Source: Gymnothorax reevesii (taxonomy: Eukaryota; Chordata; Actinopteri; Anguilliformes; Muraenidae). Taken from it: 64,000 nucleotides of DNA. The stretch lies in assembly GCA_029721435.1 (NCBI GenBank), contig CM056573.1, forward strand, positions 193,501 to 257,500, read 5' to 3'. Positions 1 to 13,200 of the stretch are shown here, piece after piece. Below the pieces are notes generated by a model. That model made no database searches, was not told where the DNA came from, and saw only the letters and a program-made list of their open reading frames with translations. Each line of letters opens with the position of its first letter. Within the stretch, counting starts at the first letter, position 1. The translations under genes were made by a program, and so were the position numbers.

Positions 1-489
1 ACAGAACACCAGCAGTCCGGCGCATGCAGAACATTTGGAATGTCGGTCGGTCGCGTTACAAAAAGAATGCTGTGCTCTGCGCGTGACTAATCACCCTGTT
101 TCTAATCGAACAAAGAAGGGTCCCAGCTTGGTTGCTTTGTGTTCTTTCAAGTTTTTATAGAGAAAATTAAGTCATTCATGAGCACGGAATTCTTGAGGGA
201 CAGTCACCCATCACTCAGCTTGAGATGTTAGAGACTGATACAACATGTTACACTCTTGATGTAATCTTGATCAAATCTTGAACTTTGGCGTATATATCAG
301 CAGTATTTTGGCCTAGATATATCTCTTCCAAAGATACATCCACACACCAACTTTGATGTTCGTAGGTCATACGGTATTGAAGTTATGGAGCGGACACAAA
401 TGCGGACTGACGGACGGACGGAGTGCAATCCTATAGTCCCCTCCGTTTCCGGTAGGGGACTAATAAGCAAACACAAAATGCATACATAC
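1..489. repeat. Intron sequence with degenerate GGAC-type dispersed repeat
   Basis: No exon. Around 290-480 is a decayed dispersed repeat with a GACGGACGGACGGA core. The same core is seen at 16660-16690, and a variant at 37740-37800 ends in a GGAGGTAA motif. This is a familiar kind of teleost interspersed repeat; I do not assign a class. Confidence 0.45.
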
Positions 490-576
490 CTGGAACTTGT
501 GAATCCCATTGATTTGAGCAAACTCCATGTTGTTGTCAAAAAGCGCTTGAGCAATGATGTCCAGAACTCCCTGCCA
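490..576 (-). CDS. shprh: SHPRH coding exon 26 (last in window)
   Basis: Encodes [20 protein letters not shown] to GIHKFQ. Acceptor CTGCAG|TGGCAG, donor CAG|GTATGT. The following exons (rest of helicase C, HRIGQ motif, stop) are not found in 1-489 and must lie outside. Confidence 0.95.
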
Positions 577-1197
577 CTGCAGGAAAACAACAGCAACAGA
601 CCGAGGCCGTCAGTTACAGCACAGCCCCAACAGAACCTTAACACGTCAGGACCAGAAATTCTCTGTAACTGTAATTTATCACAGCATCATCACAGAAGAT
701 TACTTGGGTTCCTAGAAGAAAGAATATAAGGCGAAAATCTTGAAAAATCAGCAGAATCAGGTGAAAAAAATTAGCTGAAATGGCTGTATTTAATAGGGCC
801 AAACAATGATGTTTGAATGATATGAACTGCATAAATAGTGCGGAGGGAGTTGGAGCAGCGGTGGGCGACGAGGACCGAATCCGTCCCTGGCTCTCACACC
901 AACTTCTGGCCTTTAATTAGTTGATTTTCTAAATAAGCCAAACCATTTATGAAATCTGACATTTCAAGCACATTTCTTTAAATTATCATGAATGGCCACG
1001 AAGACTGTTCTCGTCTCCCTTCATAAAACATTTTTCTTTGATCTAATCATTGGAACAATCTATACTTGGGTATGCAACCAACTGGGTCAATTAGTCGGGG
1101 CAATTGATAAAAATAAAAAGCTGCTACACACCGGCCCTGAAGGACCAGAACTGCCCACCCCTGAGTTAGAGGGTAAAATATGGGCAGAATAATAATG

Positions 1198-1246
<49 letters not shown>

Positions 1247-4200
1247 GCGTGTACAGTGCGCTGCTTTGCCTTAAAAATACAAATATCAATATGCTTACGA
1301 CAATTGGAAGCGAATGAGAACTTCTCCTCAAAAAGTCAGACACTGATTATGGTCATAATTGACAGATCATGTTACCGTGGAGAAGACGAGTGACTTTGCG
1401 CTGGGGTCAGTAATCTGGATCTTCATCAGAGCTCGCACAACCGCTTCCACCTTGGTCGAGTGGCTTCCCTGAGAGAAATGAGACATCAGGCATAATGAGC
1501 TCTGCGTTATTCTATTACTTACTAAATGCATATTTTAATACAGATCTCTGGGCCTCAAATCATCATGGTTCTTGAGGTCCATGAAAAGCACGTTTCCCTG
1601 CTCCCTTCACCGGGGGGTCGGGTGGAAAGACAATCTGGCCAATTAGAGGCACCAACAGTTCATTTACTGACCTGGGATTAAAAATAAACCTGGGCTGGGT
1701 TTGGTTTTGAGGTACAGATTTGAGGATCCCTGGTACACATGTTGGATGATGATCTGACATCATATTTAGGGCCGACTTCTCATGCATTCGCTCTCAGGCT
1801 CAGCTCTTCACAATTTTCAATTATTAAAAAAAAGAAAGCGAGCGAGCGCCCGTCTGGCCAACAGGAGGCGTTTGAACAAGGCAACTATTATTTTCCCTTC
1901 CCGGCAGTCCCTTCCCAATTTGCAACCCTGTAGCGCAATAGCCAATTCCGCGCTGCTCTGATAAAAGTTGCCGACCACTGCCGGCTGGTACGAAGCCAGG
2001 CTCGACCCCGCGACGTAATAGTCACTTCAAGCTTCGCAGCGTGATGCTTTACCGAGTGAGCTATCCGGCTGCATATTCTCATCTTTTTAGGAAATTTTTA
2101 TACACGAAGATCCTATGGAATGACAACAATCCACACCATCCACCCAAATTCAGACGATAATGTTTGGGACAAACAGATTTCCAAGTGCATTCAATTTTCC
2201 CATCAGACACGTCCTCGCTGCAGACTTCAGACAGAATTCAGTTTCCTCTCTTGATTATAGGCATCTGGTTGCCACTGGGAGTCGTTTATCGTCTCCGCCA
2301 ACAAGGAGGACAGGTCCAGCCCCGATGGCGCTACTGTGGCGCTGCAGTCAAGAGGGCTGGCCTAAGATAAATTAATCACCTTGAAACTCAACTATGCCGG
2401 AGTTCAAAAATCTGAAATATCGTCAATTTTGAGGAATTCAGAAACAAAGGCTGAGATGTACATCTTTTGGGTCTCCACAAAGCTAATGTGTAAGTCAATG
2501 AACTCTGATTAGGAGGTTTTGAGAGAAGTGAACGGACTACATTTTTTATTACAGCAAAGGGAGGAAACTTCACATAATTTACTAAGTTGAAACCCCCGAA
2601 AAATCATCACAATTAAAACTCAGAAGCTATGAGATGCACCCATTAGTGTCCCTAATGAGCACCTGGGCAAGTTCAGTGCCTCTTTTTTCATGTTTTTGAT
2701 AAGAAATGGTTAATAATCCCCCCCATCAACATCATCAACCCCATTCAGATGTACAAACAGACAAAGGTCACCTCTATTGCACAATAAAAATGCGATTAAA
2801 AACCAATAAAAACACAATAGCACAATGTTTTGACGCAGTTAACATCATGGATATCCAGTATGTGCGGTTCAACACCCACCTTGACAGGGATGTCCTGCCC
2901 CAGGCTGGTCTGGTGTGTGGTCAGCACATAGGAGATCTCCGTGTGACAGGTGGTCTGTCTGCAGATGGCGCACTTGATTGCGCGGCGACGGGTGCCCACA
3001 CTGTACTGCTCAACGATGATGGCGATGCACTGATTACAGAAGCAGTGACCGCATATCAGGACCGCCCACTAAACCATGGGGAAGACGGAGCACATGGCCA
3101 TCGCTCAGAGATTTGCAGTATTGTGTGGGTCTGCAAATTCTCAATGTTATTAGGTCCAGTGTTTACAACCTGGATGAAAATGACCTCCGCTGGCCTCAGG
3201 TTTTATTTTGTGGGTTTGTTTGTCCATTTGTTTTTCAGCCACATAAATAAAGTTACAGACAGAATTTAATGAAATTTTTACCAGAAGTGATTTAATTTCG
3301 GTGGTGACTCGGATGAAATCCTGGATCCGGGAATTTTTTTAATGTACGTGTGTGGTGGGACATCATAATGTTACTCATTTGTGTCCCAGACATGTAAAGG
3401 AGCGTTGGGCTTTGCCACAGGCGTGTGCTCGCTGAGTCACTCGTTTTTCCATCATGTGTTCGCGTGTAACCGATAACACTGCTGCAAAACAGGGGGCATC
3501 TAGGATTTTTTTGATTGACATGAATGGACCAAGCAAAATTCCCACACAGCTCAGCAGTAAGTGTGGAAAACACATTTTGAAATATTTACATTAGAAACAA
3601 TAAACATCAGACTGGCAACAAAAAGAATGGGCCTTTGAAGAGTGGGAGGGTTACAGACTCATGCTTTATAGGAGAATACATGAGGAATGCATTTGGGGAA
3701 TTCATCCAAGAATCAGTTTTTGGTAATAAATTAGTAAAACTGGCAAAATTCTTAGCTTTTACAAAGTTACTCAATATCCACTCATGTCTTTATTTAACTT
3801 TCGATTAGTGTCCCACCCAGGATTAATTTTCACTAATGACAAATTTTCCATCACTAGGCAGTTCTCAAAGAAAGAAAGAAGAAAAAAAAAAAAACCCAAG
3901 GAGGCAGGAAACTTTAATTCCCAGACAACAAGAAGGCCTCTGCAGAAAGGAACACTTGAGGAAAAAAGGCGCTGTACATTGACGAGCCAGAATGCGTTAC
4001 CCGTCGCAGAGAGCGAAACTCGGCAGTTAGTCAGACGGCTCTCAGGATGAATGGGCGCTTCTGCAGGACTTTAATGAGGACACTTCTCCCTGTCACTCTG
4101 AGCACAAAGACACTACAGGGGAACTGCAATATACGTCTGCTTCAGCCAACACTGATCAAGACTTGTGGACATTAGTTTTGTCTCGTGCCCGGTTACTCCA

Positions 4201-7200
4201 CTACAGGACAACCCCGTGTTTCTTTGTGGCTGCCTTGTCAATTTGCTGCACAGATGACTGTTTTAGCTATCAGGACAGCTAATAGTAAAATAAATAAATA
4301 AATAAATAAATAAATACATACATGTGGGGGACATGACAGGAAAGGGAGGCCTTTCTGAGACCCCTTTTCTAAAAAGTAAATCTCAAAAACAGGGAGATTT
4401 TGAGGGTGACTACGTTAAAAAAAGTTTATTGAGCAGATAAAAATCTAATTTTTTGGGGATTTTTTGACAGTCAAACCTGAGTGCCCTATGGGACTCTTGG
4501 GAGTGAAAGGGTTAAGACCAAATCAATAAATTAAAACAAAGTACCTGTTATGAGATGAAGCGCAATTTTTGCCTAGAAATCTCTTAAGCCTTTGATCACA
4601 ACAAAAGCTGAAAAAATAGTGAGTCATCATCATGTCACTTGCCTGTTGTCCGAGAGGACGAGCGCAGATGGGACATGGTTCCGGGTTCAAGCCCCCCGTG
4701 GATTTGTCCTGGGACTATGAAAAATGGACAAAATTTTTGTTAACTTTTATCGCGCTAAATGCAACTATTGTAACTCAATAAAGCAAGATTTCAAAATGAA
4801 AGCTGTTGAAAACCTATAATGTAGCAACTTGTTTAAAGAGCTCTCACAGGGGAGCACTTTTAAACACGTCTTCGATAGGTTTTCAACAGTAAAAGATAAA
4901 ATAAATGTATATTTTTTAAATTCATTTCAGAGCTCGAAGAGATAATCTGCATTATTACCAAATGCTCATGCAATTATTAATTAAGTGAGAACAGTTCAGA
5001 CAATTCAGTGAATGGTTGACTAGAATTTCGCCTCTTCCTCCTGATAATGTCCCCTCTAGATTCTCTAATCTCAATTGAAATATCAGGCTGAAATCATCTC
5101 TCATCACAGAGAATCGTTTATCTCAGCACCAACCCTGAAGCCAACTGAAAACCAGCAGCTGAACTGAAGAGGGTAACTGCACTAATCCTGACAAGATCAG
5201 CATAAACATCAGCATCAAACGGTAAAGAAAACAGTCCATGCAGTTAACCTCGCCAGAGAGCTCATTACACCATGCAATGAACCAGGGTGTCATTATTATT
5301 GGAGAAAATAGATTCATAAAGGTGTTATGTGCCATTTTCAGAAATACCTCATCATTACTGACACCGGTGGCAGTTAAGTGAATTGCAATCTGTTGCTTGC
5401 ACTCACACTCACACACAAGACTGAAGGACTGGATAGCTGGCAAAGTTAAGTTACACTGCTAAATAAATGTGTAATAATAATAATAATAATATCATAGCTT
5501 TACTAATGCTATGGGTTTTAAAGCATAGCATTGTCAGCTAACGTGATATAGGCTAGTGACGCTGAATTAACCCTTTCTTAATTAAACCGTAACTGCAGTA
5601 AATTTCTTCCTACCATAAAAATATCTCACCTTGGATCAGGCGCACAAGTGGACGACACTCACCTTCTCAAGATTAGTGAGATACAGGAGTTGCCCTAATT
5701 TCTTCTGCAGCTGGGACTTGGCCAAAGCCCGGTCATTCAGAAGCTTTACCCTGTTCTGCTCCACCTGCAGAGGAAGGCAATGTAAAAAAAAAAATGCAAA
5801 AAAAAAAAATAAAAGATCTGAAAAGCTCATGCTCTACTGTACTGAAAACAGTAAAACTCATTATTTGATGCTCCATGTCATTTAATCGCCCTCATTAGGC
5901 AGACCAGCTCACCAAGACCAGCGAGTGGAATCTTCCCTCATTCTGGAGCCTTTGTTACCAAGTAATTTGCTTCATAATTTGCCATGAACTCTCAAGTAGA
6001 ATAAGATCAGGACGGTAGGCAGGCCTATCTAGCACCCACACTTTCTGCACGCACAGCCATGCACTTGTAATCCGCACAGATTGAGATTGGGAGTCTTTCT
6101 GGAATAAGCAAGGATGTCTCTGTAACAGATGTCTAAGTCTTGATGGCTGAATACCGTACAGGCCAGCAGACAGTGCCATTTCTACAAGAGATTATTGGGA
6201 GAAATACACGAGACATGCACAAGAATATCGGTGCGCAGCATAAATGTAGGAGTCATATATATTGTGCGTAGGAAAAGTATAAGCCTAGTGCCGGTGACAA
6301 GTATACATGTGTATTGCGATGTCTCCCATGAAACTGGAGTTGTAAACAGCGTTGTTAGTGAATGAGATTCCGAATGTCTAACATCCAGTTTTGAGGTTTA
6401 CTGTCTCACGTGCTTTTAAAATATGGCTCCTGGACAGTGTCATTTATGACTTTGATTTTCTTATGCATTGATAATACACTCAAAATATTATTTTGTTAAA
6501 ATTTAAGTAAAACAAATTTGTTTCGCCTTTGTAACCAATTAATTTGTTGATGCAACACAATCCGATTAGTTATTCTACAAAAAATCTTTTTTTCCAGTCG
6601 TCTTTACAAAATAGATGTTACTTTTCTGCACGGCCCCAGCAAATTTTCTGTAGTCACTTTTCGTTGGCGAGAATCGATCACTTGCACCAATATCAGTGTC
6701 GTCTGACTGTGAAGGATCTTGAGATGAGCAGGAACGCAACGGGAAGGCGAGTTTTAATCTATGTCATCTTTTCTCTGTATAGACCTAATATATGTCATTG
6801 TTCTTCAAGTTTTAATATTTAGCGACATAAACCGACAACGTTATTCTATCTTTATTTTTGTGTTGCAATCTAGATATTTGTGAGTGCAGATACTGTAATA
6901 TTCCTATTCCATCATATTTTATCTTCTGCAAACCAGGTCATTAAACATGAGGAGACTGCCTCTGAGGCCTGTTTTTGTTCCTTTAGCAGCGGACTGATTT
7001 GTCAACAACTTATTGGCATTGGTTAAAAATTCGACTTACTGTTGTAATGTGAAAAAAATGCCACTAGATGGCAGTATTGACCTTTTTTTTTTTTGTTAAG
7101 CCCAGTCTGAAGCTAGGTTTGGGCAAGTCCTGGGCATGTCTGAGAGGGGAAAGTCCCAGAGGAAAAAAAAAAGTCTAAAAGGTGGGAGGGGGCTGCAAAA

Positions 7201-10200
7201 GAGTATATAAGGAGAGAAATTGAGAGAGTAAATTAGTAGGAGAAATTGCAAGGAGAAGGATACATTTGACCAGACCTGTCACTCCTTTTCAAGACCTGTG
7301 AAGTTTTTCTGTGGATTTTTGCCCGTGTTGGAGCATTTCCCTGTCCCAGGATATCACCAAGCAACCCCATCTCAAGGGACTGTAAATATTTTTTTTCTTG
7401 TATATATCAATCTTGGTCAGTAGTATAAATTATAGGTTAGTTGTTAGTCTTTGTTAAATAAAATCTGTTTAAGTTTTAAAATTTTGTCTGTCATCCCTTG
7501 CTGTCTTATGTCATAACAAATTTGCTTTATAATTCAAGATTGCAGCTTTACAGACAGAAAAACTTTGGCTCAATTGAGCCTAGATGACACTTGAAGCATT
7601 TAGACTCCCATCGTGTTTCAGTTTATTTTTATGACAAACACAAAAGATCTTGATGAAAATTCAACTTTGAATTAGCAAAAAAAATTATACTGACAATTCA
7701 AAAACTGCTGGGGCCTAAAACTATACATTTCTGGAAACATAAACTTCTTGACCACAAGTACAATTCATCTTGAACATTACATTCTAGATTACCTGCTTGC
7801 TATGAGCTAAATTAGATAGCTATCCAGGTGTCTCCCCAAAGTCTGAGATCCATCAAAATGGTTCACTGTCAAATCATACATTAATCATATATTTAACACA
7901 AATTAACTTTTGGGGCATGATATTCAGCATGAACTAATGATTTTCTGGTTGAGTTTAGCATGAATTTATCAATATCAGTGCAGTTGAACATCATTGGTCA
8001 CCAGAAACCTCTCCAAACACAAAACATGCCTTTTCTCTATAATGAAAGTTAACAATATTGTCCATTTTTCTTCGAAGTCCCCCAAGCATTAAATAAAATG
8101 CTGATTAAACAGCCATAACATTCACGCTGCAATGAAAAGCTAACCGCTCTCACATCTGAGCTCATAACCTTACACATTATAAGGGTAAAAACTCACTAAC
8201 TCAGTAATATCTGAATTCTGAAATATACCTTATTTTAACCGAACAGAAATTTCACTTTCAGGATAAATCAAACGACATACGCCTCCATATTCAACAGAAT
8301 GGTGTAATAAACGTACCGAGGGAATAATTCGGAATAATTCCCATTGACCGCGTCTATACAACATTTATCTCGTAAATGAAACTGAACACTTCAGGCCGGT
8401 TTCGGGTGTCTTTGTTTCTTTGATATCGCATCATTTTCAGCTGCGCAACCGTGGCCAACATTCGAAGAATACAACCGACCTTACTTTTACGCTTAGCTTT
8501 GTATCCAATTCTTATTGTCCGATCAATGTATTTCAGTTATTGAGGAAAGTTTAAACACTCGGGAATTGGATAAGAAACGAGTCTATCAATACATTGTTAC
8601 CGGGGAAGCTTCACGAGGGCGTGAACTATAACTGTAGAGTTACGCAGATGAATCTGAGTGTATAATTGAGTGACTGGCTATTGACACCAGTACTTGGGTT
8701 GATAGAAGGGAGCGCTGAATTTGTCAATGGAGGAATATACGCGTTAATCCATCGGAGGGAACTACGCATATTTTGTGTGTGATGACTGTAATTGACAGTA
8801 GAATGTGAGAGAATCAATACAATGTCAGATTTTTTGCTTCACAAAACATACTTTTTTTAACCACTAATTGGAATATTGTTGGATCACTGAAGCTAAAATG
8901 GTTGCTACAGAGTACTAAGTTTTTTTCTGTCACAAGTGATAATTTTTTTTTAACTACTGGATCGATACTATGGGCAAGGATATTGACCAATTTGCACATC
9001 AGGCTTAGTCAGGAGCTTAATTCATGCAACTCCTGAAAAACAGGGATTGGAGGAAACTTCTCCACTCTAAATCGCGTTTCAGCTCTGCCTGCTTGGGAAA
9101 ATTCAATAGCTGATCCGTGGGTGCCATCTCGTGGTCGAGAACTGTAACTAAGAGTGCTTAAATTTGCAAGTCTATAGACGCGAGCGTCCACATCTGCAGA
9201 AAGGGGTTAAACTGGTCAAAAAAAGATTTAAGCGATTATTGTATTTATCCGATTGAGAGGTTTACCAGCTCTGTTCAGTTGAGTTTTGGACCGATCGATT
9301 GGGACGTGGGGTATGTTTAAGGATAGCTATATTATCACAAACGCAGAAAGGAAAAAACAAATTCTTCTTTCAACAATGCAACCTTGCGTGACATTATTTT
9401 TTTTTTATAATCCGAAACTTGATTGAGTAGATGTCCCTTCGCTCTCAAGTGTTTCATGCCACCTGTGAAAGAAGCCACAGCTTAGATAGCCGCGAGTTCT
9501 AGATGTCAAAATGGAAAAGGAGTCGTTTTTTTAATATGCAGCTTGAGGCCCGTTCATCAGTTGTTTAAATTCATAGTCTACGTAATGAGCAAAATTATCG
9601 TTCAGTGAGCAAGATGTCAGTAGAGAGGATACGTCGTATTTCCCCTTGTTTAGGAGCGCGTATGTCTCTGTATGAAAATCAGGAAACGCCGTCGCATATA
9701 AGAGACTGTCTGATCGCAGAAGAGGGGAGGGATATCCATTCAAACTAAATCCATCAAACTGTTGTTATGGCCCCAATTTGCTACGACATATAAGACAGCA
9801 AGGGATGAAAGACAAGATTTTAAAACTCAAACAGATTTAATTAAACAAAGACCAACACTAACCGACAATTTATGCTACTGACCAAGATTGATAATATACA
9901 AGAAAAAAAATATTTACAGTCCCTTTGGTTGATGTTCCGGGTGAGGAAAATGCTCCAACACAGACAAAAATCCATAAAAAGCTTCACAGGTCTTGAAAAG
10001 AGTGACAGGTCTGGTCAAATGTATCCTTCTACTTGCAATTACTGGACACTTAACCAATTCCAATCGAAGGAAAAATGACCTGGAATGCGAGCTCTGTCGT
10101 TTTCAGGATATTGCAACAAAGCATCGCTTTAAATATAATTTGACATGTGAATCGATAGATTTGTTGCTTTATTTATGACACAATGAGACGTGCACAGAAA

Positions 10201-13200
10201 ACATTCTACGGTGCATTTACAGTGCAAATGTTTAAGAATAAACCAACATCGTCAAACAGAAGGCTATTAAACAGCAAACATAATTTGAGTTATCTCCCTG
10301 TACCACATGACCTGAAATAAATGCAAAATTACAATCTACATGTATGTAGCACATTATGTTTCATTCAGACCAGTGGAACATTTATACCTAGACTTTCGAA
10401 ATGATTCTGCAACTGCTGCTGGATATCGTTTTCTCTTCATCAGCCCACCCTCGATTTTCACGGATTAGTGATTAGCGATTACCAACAACAACGCAGCAAC
10501 GCAACAACGAATTATATCTATTAAATCCGCATGTAAAAAGTAATTCTCAGCAACAACTGTGCATCAAAAATTTGTGCTTTTGTGCCATCATTAGCGGTGC
10601 CTTCGCAAATGCGCAAGTCACCCACGTCAAATAACATACCCCAATACTAGACGCTGGCTTTTGGACCTTGACTCTGATAACAGCTTGGGATGTCCTTGAA
10701 GATGTTGGTCCAGAGAACACAGCGGCTGTTTTTCAAACCACTTGAAATGTTGACCAGTCGAACCACAAAAGACACTTCCACTATGGTACTGTCCATTTCA
10801 GATGACACACAGCCCAGAGAAGTAGGCACTGCTTTTGAACAGTGCTGATGTACGGCCTGCATAGTGAAGCCTTTACAATTCATCTGTGGATGAAGCTGCA
10901 AATGCTGTTGGCTGACATGCTGTATTTCCGAGCCCATGTCATGACATCTGTGTAACACCCAGGACATCCCAACACATGGGACATTTCCGTTGCTCTGAAG
11001 GCTGGTCTAATCCTTACCTCATGCAGGTCAATAATGTGCAGAAGTTTCGTCTTGGGCTCATCCGGGTGCCGAACACGCAGCCACTCCGTCGCCATGCCCA
11101 GCTCATCGATCGCGGACACGTGGTCCCTCAGCACCATCCAGTACTCATGCAGCAGCTGACCATGCAGAGAGGGGACCAATCAACATCACTGCCGCCACCT
11201 CGCAGAGAAGGACAATCCAATCAGTCGCAGTTCAAGTCAAACATTTTATGGCAAAAACCAATCAGTGTTATTTTTGTAATTACATCATCACTGGGTTAAA
11301 AAAAAAAGAAAGTAAACCGCTTCCCTACTGAAGACATACAAATACTAAATCTTATGTGCCAAGCGGTTAAGATGAGAGTTTAGAGGAAGAAAACACCGAT
11401 GTAGAGAGCGAGGCTATTTCGAAAGGCGAGGGCCGCAACAAACCACAGTTGATTGCATGTAGTTGTATTTTCTTCTCCCGTCTGTATCCACACAAATTAC
11501 ATTAGAAATTTTGCTGTCATCTTCCTCTGAAGTGCAAACACGGGGGCAATATGCCATATTGACATTCAAAGCATAAACAAATGGAGTTTCCTGGGAAATA
11601 AGCGAATGCTGATCCTCAGCAGTCAGTACCAGACTCTTCTCATCTACCAGCATAAGCAGCACGATCGTATTTGCAGAACGAGACTCTGGGTCAAACCGTT
11701 ATTTTGAGGACGTATGTATAATCCAGGGTCGCTGCACGGCTGCAACAAGGATGTGCAACACGTCCTCAGGAGGGAAGGGGTTAATACAAAACAGCACCTT
11801 AAAGTCCATTCAAGCAACCAAAATAAAAAAACAAACATGATATTGAAAGATAATCCATCTAAACTTAAATGCCATTTCTGTTCGTGTTAATACATATCGT
11901 TTAAAACGTGACAGATCCACGGATTGGATTCTGAGACGCAGACATGAGTGACCAGCTGACTGACATTAACTGCCACATCATGCAGGACAACGGAACTCAA
12001 ACACAAATGTTCCACATAGAAATTCTCGAGGACTGTCCATTCGAAATGTGCGTAACTCAATGCAGCACAATGAAGATAACATCACACTCAGTCATTTACA
12101 GCTTTTTTTCTGTCAAAAGATTCTTAAAGGTCCCGTCATGTCACCAGGTGCGCAGCCAATTAACAATTAAAGGGCAATTTCAAAATCTGTCATTTGTGAC
12201 ATCACAAGAGGGAGGGGTCACCCAGAATAATGAAGATACTGACTAACAGGTCGGCTGAAGTTCATTAGTGACTGTGGTCTCTGAGTATCACTTCACCATA
12301 TGATGTCACAAACAGACAGATTTTGAAATGGCTGGTAATGACTCATTGGCTGCGCACCTGGTGAGAAAACCGAAGAAGAAGAAGAAGCAGAAGCAGGGAA
12401 GTGCGTGCCTTATACTCTTTCTTCCAGGTCTCGAAAAGCTCCATGAAGGTGCTGCCCTCCTCTATCAGGGCGGGGTCCATGCGCCGCGCCCGGCCGAAGG
12501 TCAGGATGGCCTTGAGCGCTCGCTCCATCTCGCTGGCAGCCCACAGGCCGCGGCTCGTCGTGGGCAGACGGTCATCCACCAGGCCTTCCTCGTCCTCGAT
12601 CATCTCCTCGAAAATGGCCGTCTGGCCCTTCACTCTGTCAATGAGGGCGGGAACTTTAATGATGAGGAACCGTGGGGAATTTGTTGTTTCAGTTCAGGTA
12701 ATCAAGAGATCTTACACTGTTTTACGCATTTCTTAAAAAATTTCTATACATTCACAGACTTTCTCTGACCAATCATAGCGTTAATGTATTGGAGTAGAAA
12801 TTTTATATATAGGAACAATGCATAATTTAAATACAAATTTCAATGAATTGCAAACTAAGGAGGAAGGTGATAGTGGATTCTGAAATAAATGACAGTACAA
12901 ATAATAACACTGATTTTATCTACAATACCCAAAACCAGTGAAGTTGGCACTTTGTGTAAATCGTAAATAAAAACCTAATACAATGATTTGCAAATACTTT
13001 TCAACCTATATTCAATTGAATACACTGCAAAGACAAGTTACTTAACCCCTTTCTGCAGATGTAGATGCCCGCGTCTATAGACCTGCACATTGGAAGTACG
13101 CTGTTACTGTACTCGATCACTAGATGGCACCCCCGGATCAGTTATTGAATGTTCACAAGCAAGCAGACCTCGAACGCGGTTCTGAATACGGTGAAGTTCA

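Noticed and set aside
1981..2069. Functional tRNA gene
   Set aside because: The A-box half is good but the anticodon arm does not pair and the acceptor arm is short. Called a tRNA-derived repeat head instead.
2706..3269. 187-codon plus-strand open frame
   Set aside because: Antisense shadow of SHPRH exon 24; no family resemblance.
7043..7521. Provirus with internal genes
   Set aside because: No gag, pol or env-like frames adjoin any of the three LTR copies; they are solo or partial LTRs.
12328..12768. Plus-strand frame of 146 codons
   Set aside because: Antisense of SHPRH exon 20.
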